A DNA stretch of 64,000 bases from Kiritimatiellia bacterium (GCA_030744755.1 JASLPY010000006.1:1-64000), one strand, 5' to 3'. Shown: positions 9,343-18,505, numbered from the stretch's first letter. Numbers and translations: made by a program. The notes: generated by a model not told the origin, from the letters alone.

Positions 9343-10194
9343 TCAGGCGCCGAATTTCTCCAGCGTGCTCGTTACATCCTCTTCGAACCGTTCGATGAAG
9401 CCCCTGGTATACTCGATTACCGACAGTTCCTGATTTCGCACCAGCGGCGTCAGGTCAATTCCCCACGTCAGCGCCATTGAGGCGTCGGTTGCGTGCGATT
9501 CGAAAAACGTTGCATTTGCGGCCTGGCGCCCCATGTTGGCAGTGTCGTAGCGCTTGCCGCCGGTGATCTGTGAATCGAAGACACCCGAAAGTGCGGCTGC
9601 CAGGTTGCGGTGCCTGTCGACATCCAATACAACCTTCTCTTCGTCACGCAACCAGTCCAGCGAGCGCCAGATCTCACATCCGATCACCCGCTCGGGGCGA
9701 TGATCTTCCGGCAGGGCGCGTAGCGCCGAAAGTGCCCGCAACATACAGGCGACGTGCGTGTCGTGTTTATCAGCGGGGTTATGCAGGTATACAACGTCCG
9801 GCCGCGCCGCCTGGAGAACCTGCATCAGGTCGTTGACCACTCCTTCGTGGGATGCGTCCTTGATAAACGAGCTTGGGTGGGCAAGTTGAATCTCACAGGC
9901 GTACTCACCAAGCGTGGCTGCCTTGCGCTGTTCTCCCCGACGAACCTGCATCATCTCCTCGTCCGTATACCGCTCGTAAGGACCGCTGCGCGAACTGCCG
10001 CTGCCGTTGGTCACGCATACACCGGTGAACCATTTGTCTGCCCTGCTGAAGCATTCTGCTATTCCGTGATAGGCCATAAATTCCTGGTCGTCCTGGTGTG
10101 CCCCAACGCACAAGTGTGTCGTGCGCGCAAGCGCGCCAGGCATCGGTTCCCCGTCAGGGACATAGATATCCGCATCTGGTCTGCTAAACTGCAT
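9343..10194 (-). CDS. PIG-L/LmbE-family deacetylase
   Basis: About 283 aa. Zinc-binding motif AHQDDQE (family usual AHPDDE) about residues 32-38 and the distal HNPADKHDTH, which supplies further His/Asp ligands. Family members remove N-acetyl groups from GlcNAc-containing substrates. I chose the ATG at 10194, preceded by GGAGG 12 bases upstream and 4 bases after the stop of the ROK-like gene, over a TTG at 10209. The operon context fits removal of an acetyl group from an N-acetylated sugar before deamination (inference). Confidence 0.85.
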   Translation of the reverse strand: MQFSRPDADIYVPDGEPMPGALARTTHLCVGAHQDDQEFMAYHGIAECFSRADKWFTGVCVTNGSGSSRSGPYERYTDEEMMQVRRGEQRKAATLGEYACEIQLAHPSSFIKDASHEGVVNDLMQVLQAARPDVVYLHNPADKHDTHVACMLRALSALRALPEDHRPERVIGCEIWRSLDWLRDEEKVVLDVDRHRNLAAALSGVFDSQITGGKRYDTANMGRQAANATFFESHATDASMALTWGIDLTPLVRNQELSVIEYTRGFIERFEEDVTSTLEKFGA

Positions 10195-10198
10195 GCCT

Positions 10199-11692
10199 TT
10201 ATCCTCCAATCTTCGGCAGACTCGCCGCTGCGATGGCCTGGCCGTGGCGCTTCAGTTGCTCGTCCGGGGTAGAGATATTGAGCGACTCGCGCAGCTCGGC
10301 AAACTCGGCAGACAGAACTTCGTTTGCTTTATCGATGATGATCTGCCCCCCTTCGCCGGAAGTAACGCGGCCGAGAAGCAGCAAGTGACGGATCTCGTAG
10401 AACTCTGCATACGACGCAAGCGCGTATCCAAAGTACGTGCCGGTCGTCTCGTAGATCCGCCGGGCCCGATCATCCCCCTGCTTCATCAGATCCTGTACGG
10501 CGACCAGCCGCTCTGCCAGGGGCATATCGCCGGGAAGGTCGATACCTGCCGCCGGAACCAACCGTGCAATGCCCTGCTGCGAGAAATATTGAACTCCGCA
10601 GCCGATGTCCCCTGACCATTCGTCGGCGGGCGCATCGTCCCGGTAATCGATTGGCGCAAATGCCAGCTCGTTCAAACCGCAGGTAATGAAACCGCCGGGA
10701 TCGCAGTAGCCGACCGCCTGGCTCGTGCCCATCGCAATCCCGAGCACGGCATTGGAGTTCAATGACATCGACCCGGCCAGCGCTGTCACCTCACCGTCAT
10801 TGGCTACCTCGAACGGAATATTCCCCCAATCCTCTTTCAAGCGAAGAAAAATCCGCCGGGCATGGTTGTCGAAGTCCGTTTCGGAAAGGCCACGGAAAAG
10901 CGATGCAACGCGCACCTCATTGTTCACATAGTCACCTGCGGCGCTGCCGCCGATGGCGTCGACGCGAGGCAGGTGTTCTGCAGCTCGCCTGAGCGAGTCC
11001 TGGATACCGTCGTAGTGGTACTGCGGATCGTGCTGGAAGTAAGGATCCCACTCGATCTCCTCCGAGAACACGACCTTACCGTCGATGACGGCGGCGGCTT
11101 TGCGGTCGCTGCCGCCCAGGTCGAACCCGATCCGGCACCCGTCGAGATTGCGGCCTAACGCCAGTTCCTCCTCGTGTGGTTCCGGCACTTCCTCAAGCGG
11201 ACAGGAGACCACAGTCATGGGTTCCAGAAACATTCTTCTGCCCATGATGTCGAAATCGAAAGATTGGCTCCCATCAGGGCTGTACGCCTCCGCGACCATG
11301 TTGCCGATGGCATCGTTGCCGCCGATGGTGATTCGAGAACCGCCCTTCTGCCACAGAAGGAACTTCACAAGGCGTTCGACGTACTTGTTGTTGATGTCAA
11401 GATTCTCTCCGGCGTGCGGAAGAACCTTCGTACGATGTACGAAACACGTCCCGTCCGGTCTGCAGAGCGCAATATCTATAGGGGAGGACCCGGGGTCTTG
11501 CTCGCACCGCTCGCAGTAGGCCCGGTTCCAGAGCACAGAAGGGATAAAGCCCGTATCGAGGACCGGGGAAACCGCACATGTTATGTCCAGTGTCTCAGCC
11601 ATGAATTCCTGAATTATCCTTTCTTTACGGGCCGTCGAGATATCTAGCCCTGTCCCTATCTTACCGGCAACAACGCGCAAGTTGTCACACAT
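10199..11692 (-). CDS. ROK-like sugar kinase/actin-fold protein with long N-terminal region
   Basis: 497 aa, far longer than ordinary ROK kinases (about 300). An N-terminal region of about 195 aa with no recognised domain precedes an actin-ATPase fold: phosphate-1 loop GFDLGGSDRKAAAVIDG (about 198-214), NDGEVTALAG (putative base Asp) and GIAMGTSQAVGY. The ROK zinc cluster CxCGxxGCxE is absent. It is probably a sugar kinase or a sensor-like relative. Start ATG at 11692; no convincing Shine-Dalgarno was found. It precedes the deacetylase gene by 4 bases. First gene after a 310-bp repeat-containing gap, so it may have its own promoter. Confidence 0.7.
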   Translation of the reverse strand: MCDNLRVVAGKIGTGLDISTARKERIIQEFMAETLDITCAVSPVLDTGFIPSVLWNRAYCERCEQDPGSSPIDIALCRPDGTCFVHRTKVLPHAGENLDINNKYVERLVKFLLWQKGGSRITIGGNDAIGNMVAEAYSPDGSQSFDFDIMGRRMFLEPMTVVSCPLEEVPEPHEEELALGRNLDGCRIGFDLGGSDRKAAAVIDGKVVFSEEIEWDPYFQHDPQYHYDGIQDSLRRAAEHLPRVDAIGGSAAGDYVNNEVRVASLFRGLSETDFDNHARRIFLRLKEDWGNIPFEVANDGEVTALAGSMSLNSNAVLGIAMGTSQAVGYCDPGGFITCGLNELAFAPIDYRDDAPADEWSGDIGCGVQYFSQQGIARLVPAAGIDLPGDMPLAERLVAVQDLMKQGDDRARRIYETTGTYFGYALASYAEFYEIRHLLLLGRVTSGEGGQIIIDKANEVLSAEFAELRESLNISTPDEQLKRHGQAIAAASLPKIGG

Positions 11693-12002
11693 ATGTTACT
11701 ACCGTCAATAAGAAACTCATAATTCCATCTCATCGAGCCTTTTGCGCTGCGAGATGAATCAATGATAATAGGCTGATATTGAAGGGATAGATTCTTATTA
11801 CCCCACAGCGTAAGGCGTTAGGCGCTAGGCATTAGTAGCTAGGTCACCTCGTCCTGGATATCGACCCCACGGTCCTGAACGAGTTACCACACAGGCATGG
11901 CTCTACCAGATGCAGGCGTCCCACTAATCCCTAACCCCTAGCGCCTAGCCCCTGCAATTTGCGTAACAACGCAGATTGCTCATCGGTAACAACTCGCGCG
12001 AA
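11693..12002. other. 310-bp intergenic region upstream of the ROK-like gene
   Basis: No coding frame of interest. The half next to the gene (11693-11800) is AT-richer than its surroundings and is the likely promoter region for the ROK-like/deacetylase/aminotransferase genes, though I cannot name -35/-10 boxes with confidence. The rest is taken up by an inverted repeat (next entry). Confidence 0.5.
11815..11952. repeat. Inverted repeat with TTAGGCGCTAGG arms
   Basis: The left arm (11815-11835) reads GCGTTAGGCGCTAGGCATTAG. The right arm (11924-11952) on the other strand reads GGCTAGGCGCTAGG, GGTTAGG, GATTAG. The arms are separated by about 90 bp. Looks like a degenerate miniature palindromic element; no second copy was noticed in this window. 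Confidence 0.65.
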
Positions 12003-13781
12003 CTACTTGATGTAAAGTACGATTACCAGGATCGTTGCCAGGCCGCAGACCGCCAGCCATGACCACCCGCTGCCCAGAATCTTCTGGACCATTGATCCCT
12101 CAATGGCTGAAGTTCCTTCTTCCTGCCCCTCTTCAGCGTCCGGCATGAAGGCAGGGACCGCGATGTAGCAGCCCAGCACAAAAGTTAGCATGGACCCCAT
12201 GAAAACAAACAGGTTGGCGGGTCGCGGCAAGGCCTCTTCGAATACCGCAGAAAGGACAAACACTACGAGCGCGATCCCGGCAAGACCAAGACCCACGATC
12301 CCGTCTCGCGTACCGAGCTGCAGCTCCACGCCACGGGTTCTGGCCAGGAGTGCTTCTATCTTATCATTTTGTGCCTCTGTGCGCGGGCGCACGATCGATC
12401 CTACCCAGCTTCCAACGCCCAGCAAGGCAACGCATACGGGAAAAGAAAGGAACGTGCGCATCTCCGCGGGGATCTTGAATACCAGGGCCGCCAGCGCTCC
12501 GAAAGCGATTCCGCCCACCATTGCTGCCGTAGCCCCGAAGGCGTTAGAGCGCCGCCAGAACAGCGCCCCCGCCACGATCACGAAAATCGGTGGCTCAAAC
12601 ACCGACATAATGTCGAAATTGGCCTTGATGATGCCAACCTTCTCCACGTAGAAGGAGAAGAGGATACCGAGCAACCCCCCTGCTACCAGGGCACATCTAC
12701 CGAACCAGAGATATTCGCGGGAGGTTTTGCCGGGCACAAAGCGGCGGAAGAAATCATTCTCCGCCAGCGTCGCGAGTGCAGCCAGCAGGGCGCTTGCCGT
12801 GGAGTTGGATGCCGCCACGAGTCCAGCCACGATCAGGCCCCCGATACCTACAGGCAGCACGTCGACAAGTAGTTTAGGAAGGATGCTGTCACCCGCCCCA
12901 AGAGGATTGTCGGCGTAGATCAACTGTCCGCATATTCCCGGAATGATGTAGGAAAGCGTCAGAACGCCCGTGATCATGCTCGCTATAATCAGACCGCGAG
13001 AAGCATGACGAACGCTACGCCCTGCGAAAGAGCACTGAAGCATGTACTGGCTCGTGCACCAGTACGGCAGGCCCAGCAAGGCGAACATTATAATGTGCTG
13101 CACGGCCGGCCATACTTCACCGGTCTTCCAGAATGTCATAATCTGGGGATCGACTTTCTCGAAAAGCCCGCTTACTCCGCCCACGGCCGGGTGCTTCAGA
13201 CAGAGCGGAAGCAATATTAACCCCCCGATGATCATGATGAAGCTCTGGATCACTGCCGAGTAACTCGTGGCCATCAGTCCGGCGGAGAAGCAGTAGATAA
13301 TCACTCCGCCGCTGACGAACAGGATGATGCTCGTAGGCTCCATGTTCAGGACAGGCGAAAGGACTGTCGCCAGCGTATACATGGCGTTGCCGGCGAAGAG
13401 CGAGTAGTAAATAATCCACCAGCCGGCCACCAGCAGGCGCAACGCAACGCTGTACCGCGTCTCGAGCAATTCGGAAACCGTGGTGATTCTCAACCGGCGC
13501 AGCCGCGGCACAAAGAACAACGCACTGCCGGCTGCCACCATGTTCCCCGTCCAGGCAATCAGCAGAACGGAGATTCCGCCGCCGCCGTACGCTGCACCCG
13601 CCGGTCCCACGAGATAGATAGCCGCCACGTTGGCCGCCATGATCGTTCCGGCGATGACCCACTGGTTGAGAGAGCGCCCTGCGAGAAAGAAATCATCGTC
13701 CTTCTTGATGAATCGTGCAAGATACATACCAAAAAGAACAGTGCCAATCAGGTAGACGAAGACGACAATGGCGTTAATCAT
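12003..13781 (-). CDS. Sodium:solute symporter (SSS family)
   Basis: 592 aa with about 13-14 hydrophobic segments. The N-terminal half (about 1-460) holds the SSS core, including FLAGRSLNQW after TM1 and AASNSTASALLAALATLAEN in the middle, both typical of the family. A hydrophilic loop (about 460-490) and two further C-terminal membrane segments follow. It would import a sugar, amino sugar or carboxylate with Na+ across the inner membrane. The ATG at 13781 overlaps the stop of the isomerase gene by 8 bases, so it is translationally coupled. Its operon position makes it the likely importer for the substrate of the neighbouring catabolic enzymes (inference). Confidence 0.9.
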   Translation of the reverse strand: MINAIVVFVYLIGTVLFGMYLARFIKKDDDFFLAGRSLNQWVIAGTIMAANVAAIYLVGPAGAAYGGGGISVLLIAWTGNMVAAGSALFFVPRLRRLRITTVSELLETRYSVALRLLVAGWWIIYYSLFAGNAMYTLATVLSPVLNMEPTSIILFVSGGVIIYCFSAGLMATSYSAVIQSFIMIIGGLILLPLCLKHPAVGGVSGLFEKVDPQIMTFWKTGEVWPAVQHIIMFALLGLPYWCTSQYMLQCSFAGRSVRHASRGLIIASMITGVLTLSYIIPGICGQLIYADNPLGAGDSILPKLLVDVLPVGIGGLIVAGLVAASNSTASALLAALATLAENDFFRRFVPGKTSREYLWFGRCALVAGGLLGILFSFYVEKVGIIKANFDIMSVFEPPIFVIVAGALFWRRSNAFGATAAMVGGIAFGALAALVFKIPAEMRTFLSFPVCVALLGVGSWVGSIVRPRTEAQNDKIEALLARTRGVELQLGTRDGIVGLGLAGIALVVFVLSAVFEEALPRPANLFVFMGSMLTFVLGCYIAVPAFMPDAEEGQEEGTSAIEGSMVQKILGSGWSWLAVCGLATILVIVLYIK

Positions 13782-14592
13782 GACTGAGCCTTTCCGCTGC
13801 TTTTCCTATATCCGCTATCCGGTTATCACCGCTTTCCCGCTCAATGGCAAGTGCACCGTCGAACCCAGTCTCCGCCAGAGCCCGCAGAAAAGCGTCGGCA
13901 GGCACCTCGCCTTCGCCCCAGGGAACCTCTGCCCCCCACTCGCCCGGCGTCCGGGTGCGAACGGCATCTTTGATGTGAACGTGCCTGATCCATGGGCCCA
14001 GCACACCGACCGCATCGACGGGGTCATCCTTATCATAGAGAATCATGTTGGCCGGGTCAAAGTTGACCCCCAGCGCCTGGTGCTCAATATTATCAAAGAA
14101 GGCGCACAGCTCCTCAGCACTCTCCTGGCCGGTTTCCATTAGCAAAACGATTCCCCGGTCGGATGCCGCGTCGGCAATATCCGCCATCCGGTCCATCAGT
14201 TTGCGCGCGTACTCGCTATCCTCCATGTCCAGGAATCCTGCGTGAAACGAAAGGTACCCGACCCCCAGTTCGGCAGTCATTCTCAAGGCATCCATTACGA
14301 TCTCACGGTTTGCCGGCCAATGCTCATCCGGCACAATACCTCCCGTACGACGAATGCTATCGAGCGTTGAGTAGTCTTCAGTCGGGAAACCCACCATGGT
14401 ACTGGTAACGACCCAGCCCCGCGTTTCGATTGCACGCAGCCAGGCTTCACGACCGGGAGCGTCCGTCAATGCGCCGCAGGCAAGGTGAATGTGGCTCAAA
14501 TCGTTCTGATCCAGGACGTCCCCCACCCTCTCCAGGTCATTACCCAACGACCATGTACACACTCCCAGCGGCCAATCTGCGATCTTTCTCAT
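13774..14592 (-). CDS. Sugar phosphate isomerase/epimerase (xylose isomerase-like TIM barrel)
   Basis: 272 aa, the length of the AP-endonuclease-2/IolE-like TIM-barrel family. Metal ligands appear in METGQES (Glu near 150), NFDPANM (Asp near 180) and HVHIKDA (His near 208-210), with the final Glu in ALAIERE near the C-terminus. The family isomerises or epimerises sugars and keto-sugars or dehydrates inosose. It lies between a Gfo/Idh/MocA oxidoreductase (10-base gap) and the symporter (8-base overlap); that trio is a frequent carbohydrate-catabolic cassette. The substrate is unknown. Confidence 0.87.
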   Translation of the reverse strand: MRKIADWPLGVCTWSLGNDLERVGDVLDQNDLSHIHLACGALTDAPGREAWLRAIETRGWVVTSTMVGFPTEDYSTLDSIRRTGGIVPDEHWPANREIVMDALRMTAELGVGYLSFHAGFLDMEDSEYARKLMDRMADIADAASDRGIVLLMETGQESAEELCAFFDNIEHQALGVNFDPANMILYDKDDPVDAVGVLGPWIRHVHIKDAVRTRTPGEWGAEVPWGEGEVPADAFLRALAETGFDGALAIERESGDNRIADIGKAAERLSHD

Positions 14593-14602
14593 GGTATAAC
14601 CC

Positions 14603-15598
14603 TCAGGTTCTTTCCTGGATGCTCAGCGACAGGGAAACGGACTCCCGTGCATCTTCACAGGTGATCACGGGTTCCTGGTTGGAGCCGCTGATCAATTCCG
14701 CGAAGTGCCTGACTTCGCCTGTATAACCGTCACCCTCCGGCAACTCCGGTTGGACAACGTCCTCACCTGCATTGTAAACCCGCAGAGGCTCCTCTTCCTG
14801 CGAGTCAAATTCAATTGTGGCCGAGTCGCAGATGACCCTGTAGCCCATTCTGAACCCGCACGATTCGGCCATCATCCAGCTCCCTGTTGCCGACACCAGG
14901 CGACCATCGCCGTAGTTGAAGGAAGTTCGGACGTGACCGGGGCATCCGTTTTCGAAACAAGCCCCCTCCACGTTTACATCGCGGGGTGCACCAAAAACAT
15001 ACCGCACAAAATCGACGTCGTGAATATGCAAATCCATTGTCACTCCACCGCTCTTCCCTGGATCTGAGAACCAGCTCGCATCGCCCCACCCGGGAGCCGT
15101 GCCAAGCCGGTAGAAATCGGCCACCCGCACCTCGCCATACGCCCTGGTATCTATCGCATGCTTCAACCAGACGTACTCGGGCCAGAAACGAATGCAGTGC
15201 GCCACCATCAGGGTCCTACCCGCCTTCGAAGCCGCTTCGATCATGCGGTCGCACGACTCCAAAGTCAACGCCATCGGTTTCTCGCACAGCACGTGCAACC
15301 CTTTCTCCAGCGCGCTGACAGTGAACTGCGGGTGCATATGGGTCGGTAGCGTGATGGAAACAGCATCCAGGTCAGCCTGTTCAATCATCTCGCCGAAATC
15401 ATTGTACACCTCAACGCCTTCCAATGTTGCCGATGATGGGTCTTTCTCAAGGTTCCCCGCCGCTACGCCGATACCCGCGATCGCATCGGGGTTTGACTCG
15501 CAGACAGCCGCCACCCTCGCCTCCGTGCCAAGCTCCTGCCAGGCCTTGAGATGCGTTCTCCCCATAAACCCTAATCCAACAATGCCCACGTTCAGCAT
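14603..15598 (-). CDS. Gfo/Idh/MocA-family oxidoreductase
   Basis: About 331 aa. Rossmann motif GLGFMG within the first 15 residues and the CEKPMALTLE signature near residue 95 identify the family. I chose the ATG at 15598, with a GGGGGAT-type ribosome site upstream, over an ATG five codons earlier. First gene of the minus-strand operon, about 360 bases from the divergent ROK-family regulator. Probably catalyses a redox step at a sugar ring carbon; substrate unknown. It is not a near-duplicate of the 6931-8007 enzyme. Confidence 0.87.
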   Translation of the reverse strand: MLNVGIVGLGFMGRTHLKAWQELGTEARVAAVCESNPDAIAGIGVAAGNLEKDPSSATLEGVEVYNDFGEMIEQADLDAVSITLPTHMHPQFTVSALEKGLHVLCEKPMALTLESCDRMIEAASKAGRTLMVAHCIRFWPEYVWLKHAIDTRAYGEVRVADFYRLGTAPGWGDASWFSDPGKSGGVTMDLHIHDVDFVRYVFGAPRDVNVEGACFENGCPGHVRTSFNYGDGRLVSATGSWMMAESCGFRMGYRVICDSATIEFDSQEEEPLRVYNAGEDVVQPELPEGDGYTGEVRHFAELISGSNQEPVITCEDARESVSLSLSIQERT

Positions 15599-15637
15599 AT
15601 GAGTATCCCCCATCCTACAGGTTTCTGAACGGAAAAC

Positions 15638-15720
15638 AGCCCTTACGGGCTCAACTACAGACGGTCGTTATGCTGGAATTATCAGCGTTTGTAGTTAATG
15701 CCGTAAGGCCGGTTTCTTCT
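15638..15720. repeat. Palindromic repeat family B, copy 1 (CTTACGG / AACTAC)
   Basis: The left arm CCCTTACGGGCTCAACTACA pairs with the right arm TGTAGTTAATGCCGTAAGG; TTTCTTCT follows. A second copy with the same order and the same trailing TTCTTCT is at 20101-20176. Confidence 0.8.
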
Positions 15721-15883
15721 TAGTCTGATTCTTCACCAATTCGTGTTCTCCGTTGCCAACGATACTACAGCGTACAGCATAAGAACAGCGATGGCTGTAA
15801 GAAACTGCTTTCTCAGACGATCCCTTCGTTTAGACCAAAGTAATAACATATACGCAACAAAAAGCAACCCAAAGAGTCTTTGA

Positions 15884-15898
15884 AATAACAGTGTTATT
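15884..15898. promoter_or_regulatory. Candidate operator palindrome AATAAC-AGT-GTTATT
   Basis: A perfect 6-bp inverted repeat with a 3-bp centre, 60 bases upstream of the ROK-regulator start, in the divergent promoter region. Size and position suit a winged-helix regulator dimer. Assignment to this regulator is inference. Confidence 0.4.
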
Positions 15899-15957
15899 GA
15901 CTTACGTGGGTACTAAGCCCTAATCTTGGGCACAAATGCACCGTCAGGAGCTGATTT

Positions 15958-17109
15958 ATGGCCAGTGAACAGATTGCCAAACGGATGATCAATCAGCGCG
16001 CGATTCTCAGCGCGCTCCACCTGGAAGGCCCCCTCCGCAGAAGCGTCCTGAGTGAGAGCCTGGGGATACGCAAGTCGAGCGTGAGCAATATCGTGAGTGA
16101 TTTACTCGCAGACGGTATCCTTCGCGAAGAGCAGCCGGGACGCCTCAGAAGCGCCATAGGGCTGGATCGAGACAGGTTCCACGTCGTCGCGGCCGCACTT
16201 ACCGCACACGACCTGCATATCGGCCGTGTTTATCTCGACGGAACTATGCGGGATCGGACGACGGTACCCATTGTGCTCAGCGAAGGCCCCGAAGCCATCG
16301 TCGGGCAACTTGCGGAAGGGATGAAGCAGCTTCTTCAAACTACCAAGGGGCACGTACTCGGCATCGGCGCGGCGACCCCGGGCATCGTCGATCCGGTAAA
16401 GGGCCGCTGCATTCAGGCGGTCAACATCCCTGGTTGGAAGGACGTCGATCTCGGGAGCATCCTGGCAGATCGACTTAACAGTCCTGTCACGGTCGATAAC
16501 GATGTGCGATGCCAGCTCCGCGCCTGTACCTGGTTTGACCGGCTGGGCCGGGATGCAGAGAACGTGATCTACCTTCACGTGCACGATGGAGTGGCATGCT
16601 CGATCATGTCGCGGGGCAGCCTGGTGATCGGGGAACGCTTCACTGCCGGAGAGATCGGTCATGTTTCTGCGGGGAACGACGGTCGCCTGTGCACCTGCGG
16701 GAAAGCGGACTGCCTCGAGGCATACTGCAGCCTACCTGCCATCCTTCGCGAGATCCTGACAGTCTGCCCGGAATCCCGTGTCAAGAATGCGGCCGACATC
16801 GTGGAAAGAGCCAGGGAACTGCCCGCTATCGAACGAGTGTTGGACCGCATTGCGTTGCGCCTGGGACAGGCGTTGGCCGGCCTCGTTGCCGCCATGGATC
16901 CCCACACCCTGGTCATCGGCACCTCGGACAGGCGCTTCTCCGAACTACTGAAGCCGCCCCTTAAGCGGCATCTATACAACGAACTCATCGCCCTCCACGC
17001 CAGGGACGCAGAAATCCGTACAATCGACGACGTTGTTACAATGTCGTTGAAAGGAGTAGCAGCAGCCGTCATTGACTCGGCTTTCGGGCAAGAGATAGTC
17101 CCCGCTTGA
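15958..17109 (+). CDS. ROK-family transcriptional regulator (NagC/Mlc/XylR type)
   Basis: 383 aa, the usual length. The N-terminal winged helix-turn-helix (about 10-65: LRRSVLSESLGIRKSSVSNI) is followed by a ROK sugar-binding domain with GIGAATPGIVDP, GEIGHVS and the zinc motif CTCGKADCLEAY. ATG at 15958 has AGGAG about 10 bases upstream. It is divergent from the sugar operon, so it most likely represses it and responds to a sugar or sugar phosphate (inference from family and position). Confidence 0.9.
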   Translation: MASEQIAKRMINQRAILSALHLEGPLRRSVLSESLGIRKSSVSNIVSDLLADGILREEQPGRLRSAIGLDRDRFHVVAAALTAHDLHIGRVYLDGTMRDRTTVPIVLSEGPEAIVGQLAEGMKQLLQTTKGHVLGIGAATPGIVDPVKGRCIQAVNIPGWKDVDLGSILADRLNSPVTVDNDVRCQLRACTWFDRLGRDAENVIYLHVHDGVACSIMSRGSLVIGERFTAGEIGHVSAGNDGRLCTCGKADCLEAYCSLPAILREILTVCPESRVKNAADIVERARELPAIERVLDRIALRLGQALAGLVAAMDPHTLVIGTSDRRFSELLKPPLKRHLYNELIALHARDAEIRTIDDVVTMSLKGVAAAVIDSAFGQEIVPA

Positions 17110-17169
17110 GCGGACCAGCAGTACAGAGCGGCGATATGTAGACCTCGGACTTCCGGATACGCAGTTCTC

Positions 17170-18306
17170 TTACGCCCGGAACGCCTCGTCTATCTTGGTC
17201 ATCCATTCGGATATTGGAATGCTTTGGGGGCACTTCGGTTCGCATTCGCCGCAGGCTATGCATGCGGCAGCCCGTTTGGTTTCAGGCAGACCCCGGTAGA
17301 TGGCGGTGGAAAGGCCTTTCTGATTGCCGCCGAATACCGTCGAAGCATTGTGAAGCCACATGTTGCGGGGGATGTCCACGCCTGTGGGACAGGGCATGCA
17401 GTAGCCGCATTTCGTGCAGGGCACGGACGACAAACCTGCGTATGCTTCCCGGGCTCTTGCCACGGTTGCCAAATCTTCTTCGCTCAAAATGCCAATCCCC
17501 GAAGTGTCTGCGCTTGCAAGGTTTTCCTCAACCTGCTGCATGGTACTCATGCCGCTCAACACCAGGGCAACTTCCGGTTTGTGCCAGAGCCACTGCAGCG
17601 CCCAGTCAACCGGCGTTCTCGAGATCGATGCCGAATCGAACACTGTCTTGACCGGCTCGGGAGCCTGGGCCAGGCATCCTCCCATGAGCGGCTCCATGAC
17701 AATCACAGCCAATCCCTTTGATGCGGCGTACTCCAGGCCGCGGGTGCCGGCCTGCACCTCTTCGTTCATGTAGTTGTACTGAATCTGGCAGAACACCCAG
17801 TCCGGGTTGGCATCGATAATCTCGACGAAAGTATCGTAATCGTCATGATAGGAGAAACCCATCTCTCCAATTTTCCCGGCTGCCTTAACTTCTCGCAACC
17901 AATCCAGAACACCGAGATCGCGCACCTTCGGCCAGGTCGGCGCCTGGAGATTGTGCAACAGGTAGAAGTCGATGCAGTCGGTCTGAAGTCGGTCGAGCTG
18001 CTCTCCCAACAGCCGGTCAAAATCGCCGGCCTCTTTTACATCCCAGATAGGGAGTTTTGTTGCGAGGCGGACCTTCTTACGATAACCGTCTTGCAACGCC
18101 TTACCAAGTACGCGTTCACTGTTTCCCCCGTGGTAGCCATGGGCCGTATCGACGTAGTTAATGCCACTATCGATCCCGTGCCGAACCATGCGGATGGCCT
18201 CTGGCTCGTCAACGTCCCCGCTGGAACCCGTTGTAGGAAAACGCATGCACCCGAACCCCAAGGCGGAAACACTGAAGCTGGTTTCGCCAAACTTGCGGTA
18301 TTTCAT
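17170..18306 (-). CDS. Aldo/keto reductase with C-terminal 4Fe-4S motifs
   Basis: 378 aa. The N-terminal TIM-barrel aldo/keto reductase shows GFGCMRFP, the catalytic NYVDTAHGY (Asp, Tyr), TKLP (Lys) and YLLHN (His). The C-terminus (about residues 297-362) carries two ferredoxin-like cysteine clusters, CTKCGYCMPCP and CIACGECEPKCP. This subfamily is widespread in anaerobes and presumably couples NAD(P)H/substrate chemistry with Fe-S electron transfer. Cytoplasmic: no signal peptide. Convergent with the ROK regulator; a long repeat-rich region lies upstream. Confidence 0.9.
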   Translation of the reverse strand: MKYRKFGETSFSVSALGFGCMRFPTTGSSGDVDEPEAIRMVRHGIDSGINYVDTAHGYHGGNSERVLGKALQDGYRKKVRLATKLPIWDVKEAGDFDRLLGEQLDRLQTDCIDFYLLHNLQAPTWPKVRDLGVLDWLREVKAAGKIGEMGFSYHDDYDTFVEIIDANPDWVFCQIQYNYMNEEVQAGTRGLEYAASKGLAVIVMEPLMGGCLAQAPEPVKTVFDSASISRTPVDWALQWLWHKPEVALVLSGMSTMQQVEENLASADTSGIGILSEEDLATVARAREAYAGLSSVPCTKCGYCMPCPTGVDIPRNMWLHNASTVFGGNQKGLSTAIYRGLPETKRAAACIACGECEPKCPQSIPISEWMTKIDEAFRA

Positions 18307-18505
18307 CTGCCTGCCCCTGAAAAGTGGTTTTGCGTGTTAAGTGTGCAGTATCAGATAGACCCCTGTGCATACTCAACACTTAATACTGAAAACTGTCGCC
18401 GAACATGTCAGAACCTTTGCCTGTTTCGCTATTTGCTCTGTTCACAACATTCGGAGCCTCAGGTTGTTACAGGGGTGGCACCGGCCAAGGGGTCACAGCG
18501 GAGAG
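18307..18505. other. Non-coding spacer before MITE-like element
   Basis: Contains partly inverted TTAAGTGTGCAGTAT and ATACTCAACACTTAATACT stretches (about 18335-18390) immediately upstream of the aldo/keto reductase start. They may be promoter-proximal repeat debris. No gene is seen. Confidence 0.4.

Larger units (their letters stand above)
15599..15957. promoter_or_regulatory. Divergent intergenic region between sugar operon and ROK regulator
   Basis: 359 bp without a gene. It holds a palindromic repeat (15638-15720) near the operon start and, near the regulator, AT-rich DNA with the palindrome at 15884-15898. It should carry the promoters of both divergent transcription units; I cannot assign the boxes with confidence. 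Confidence 0.55.
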
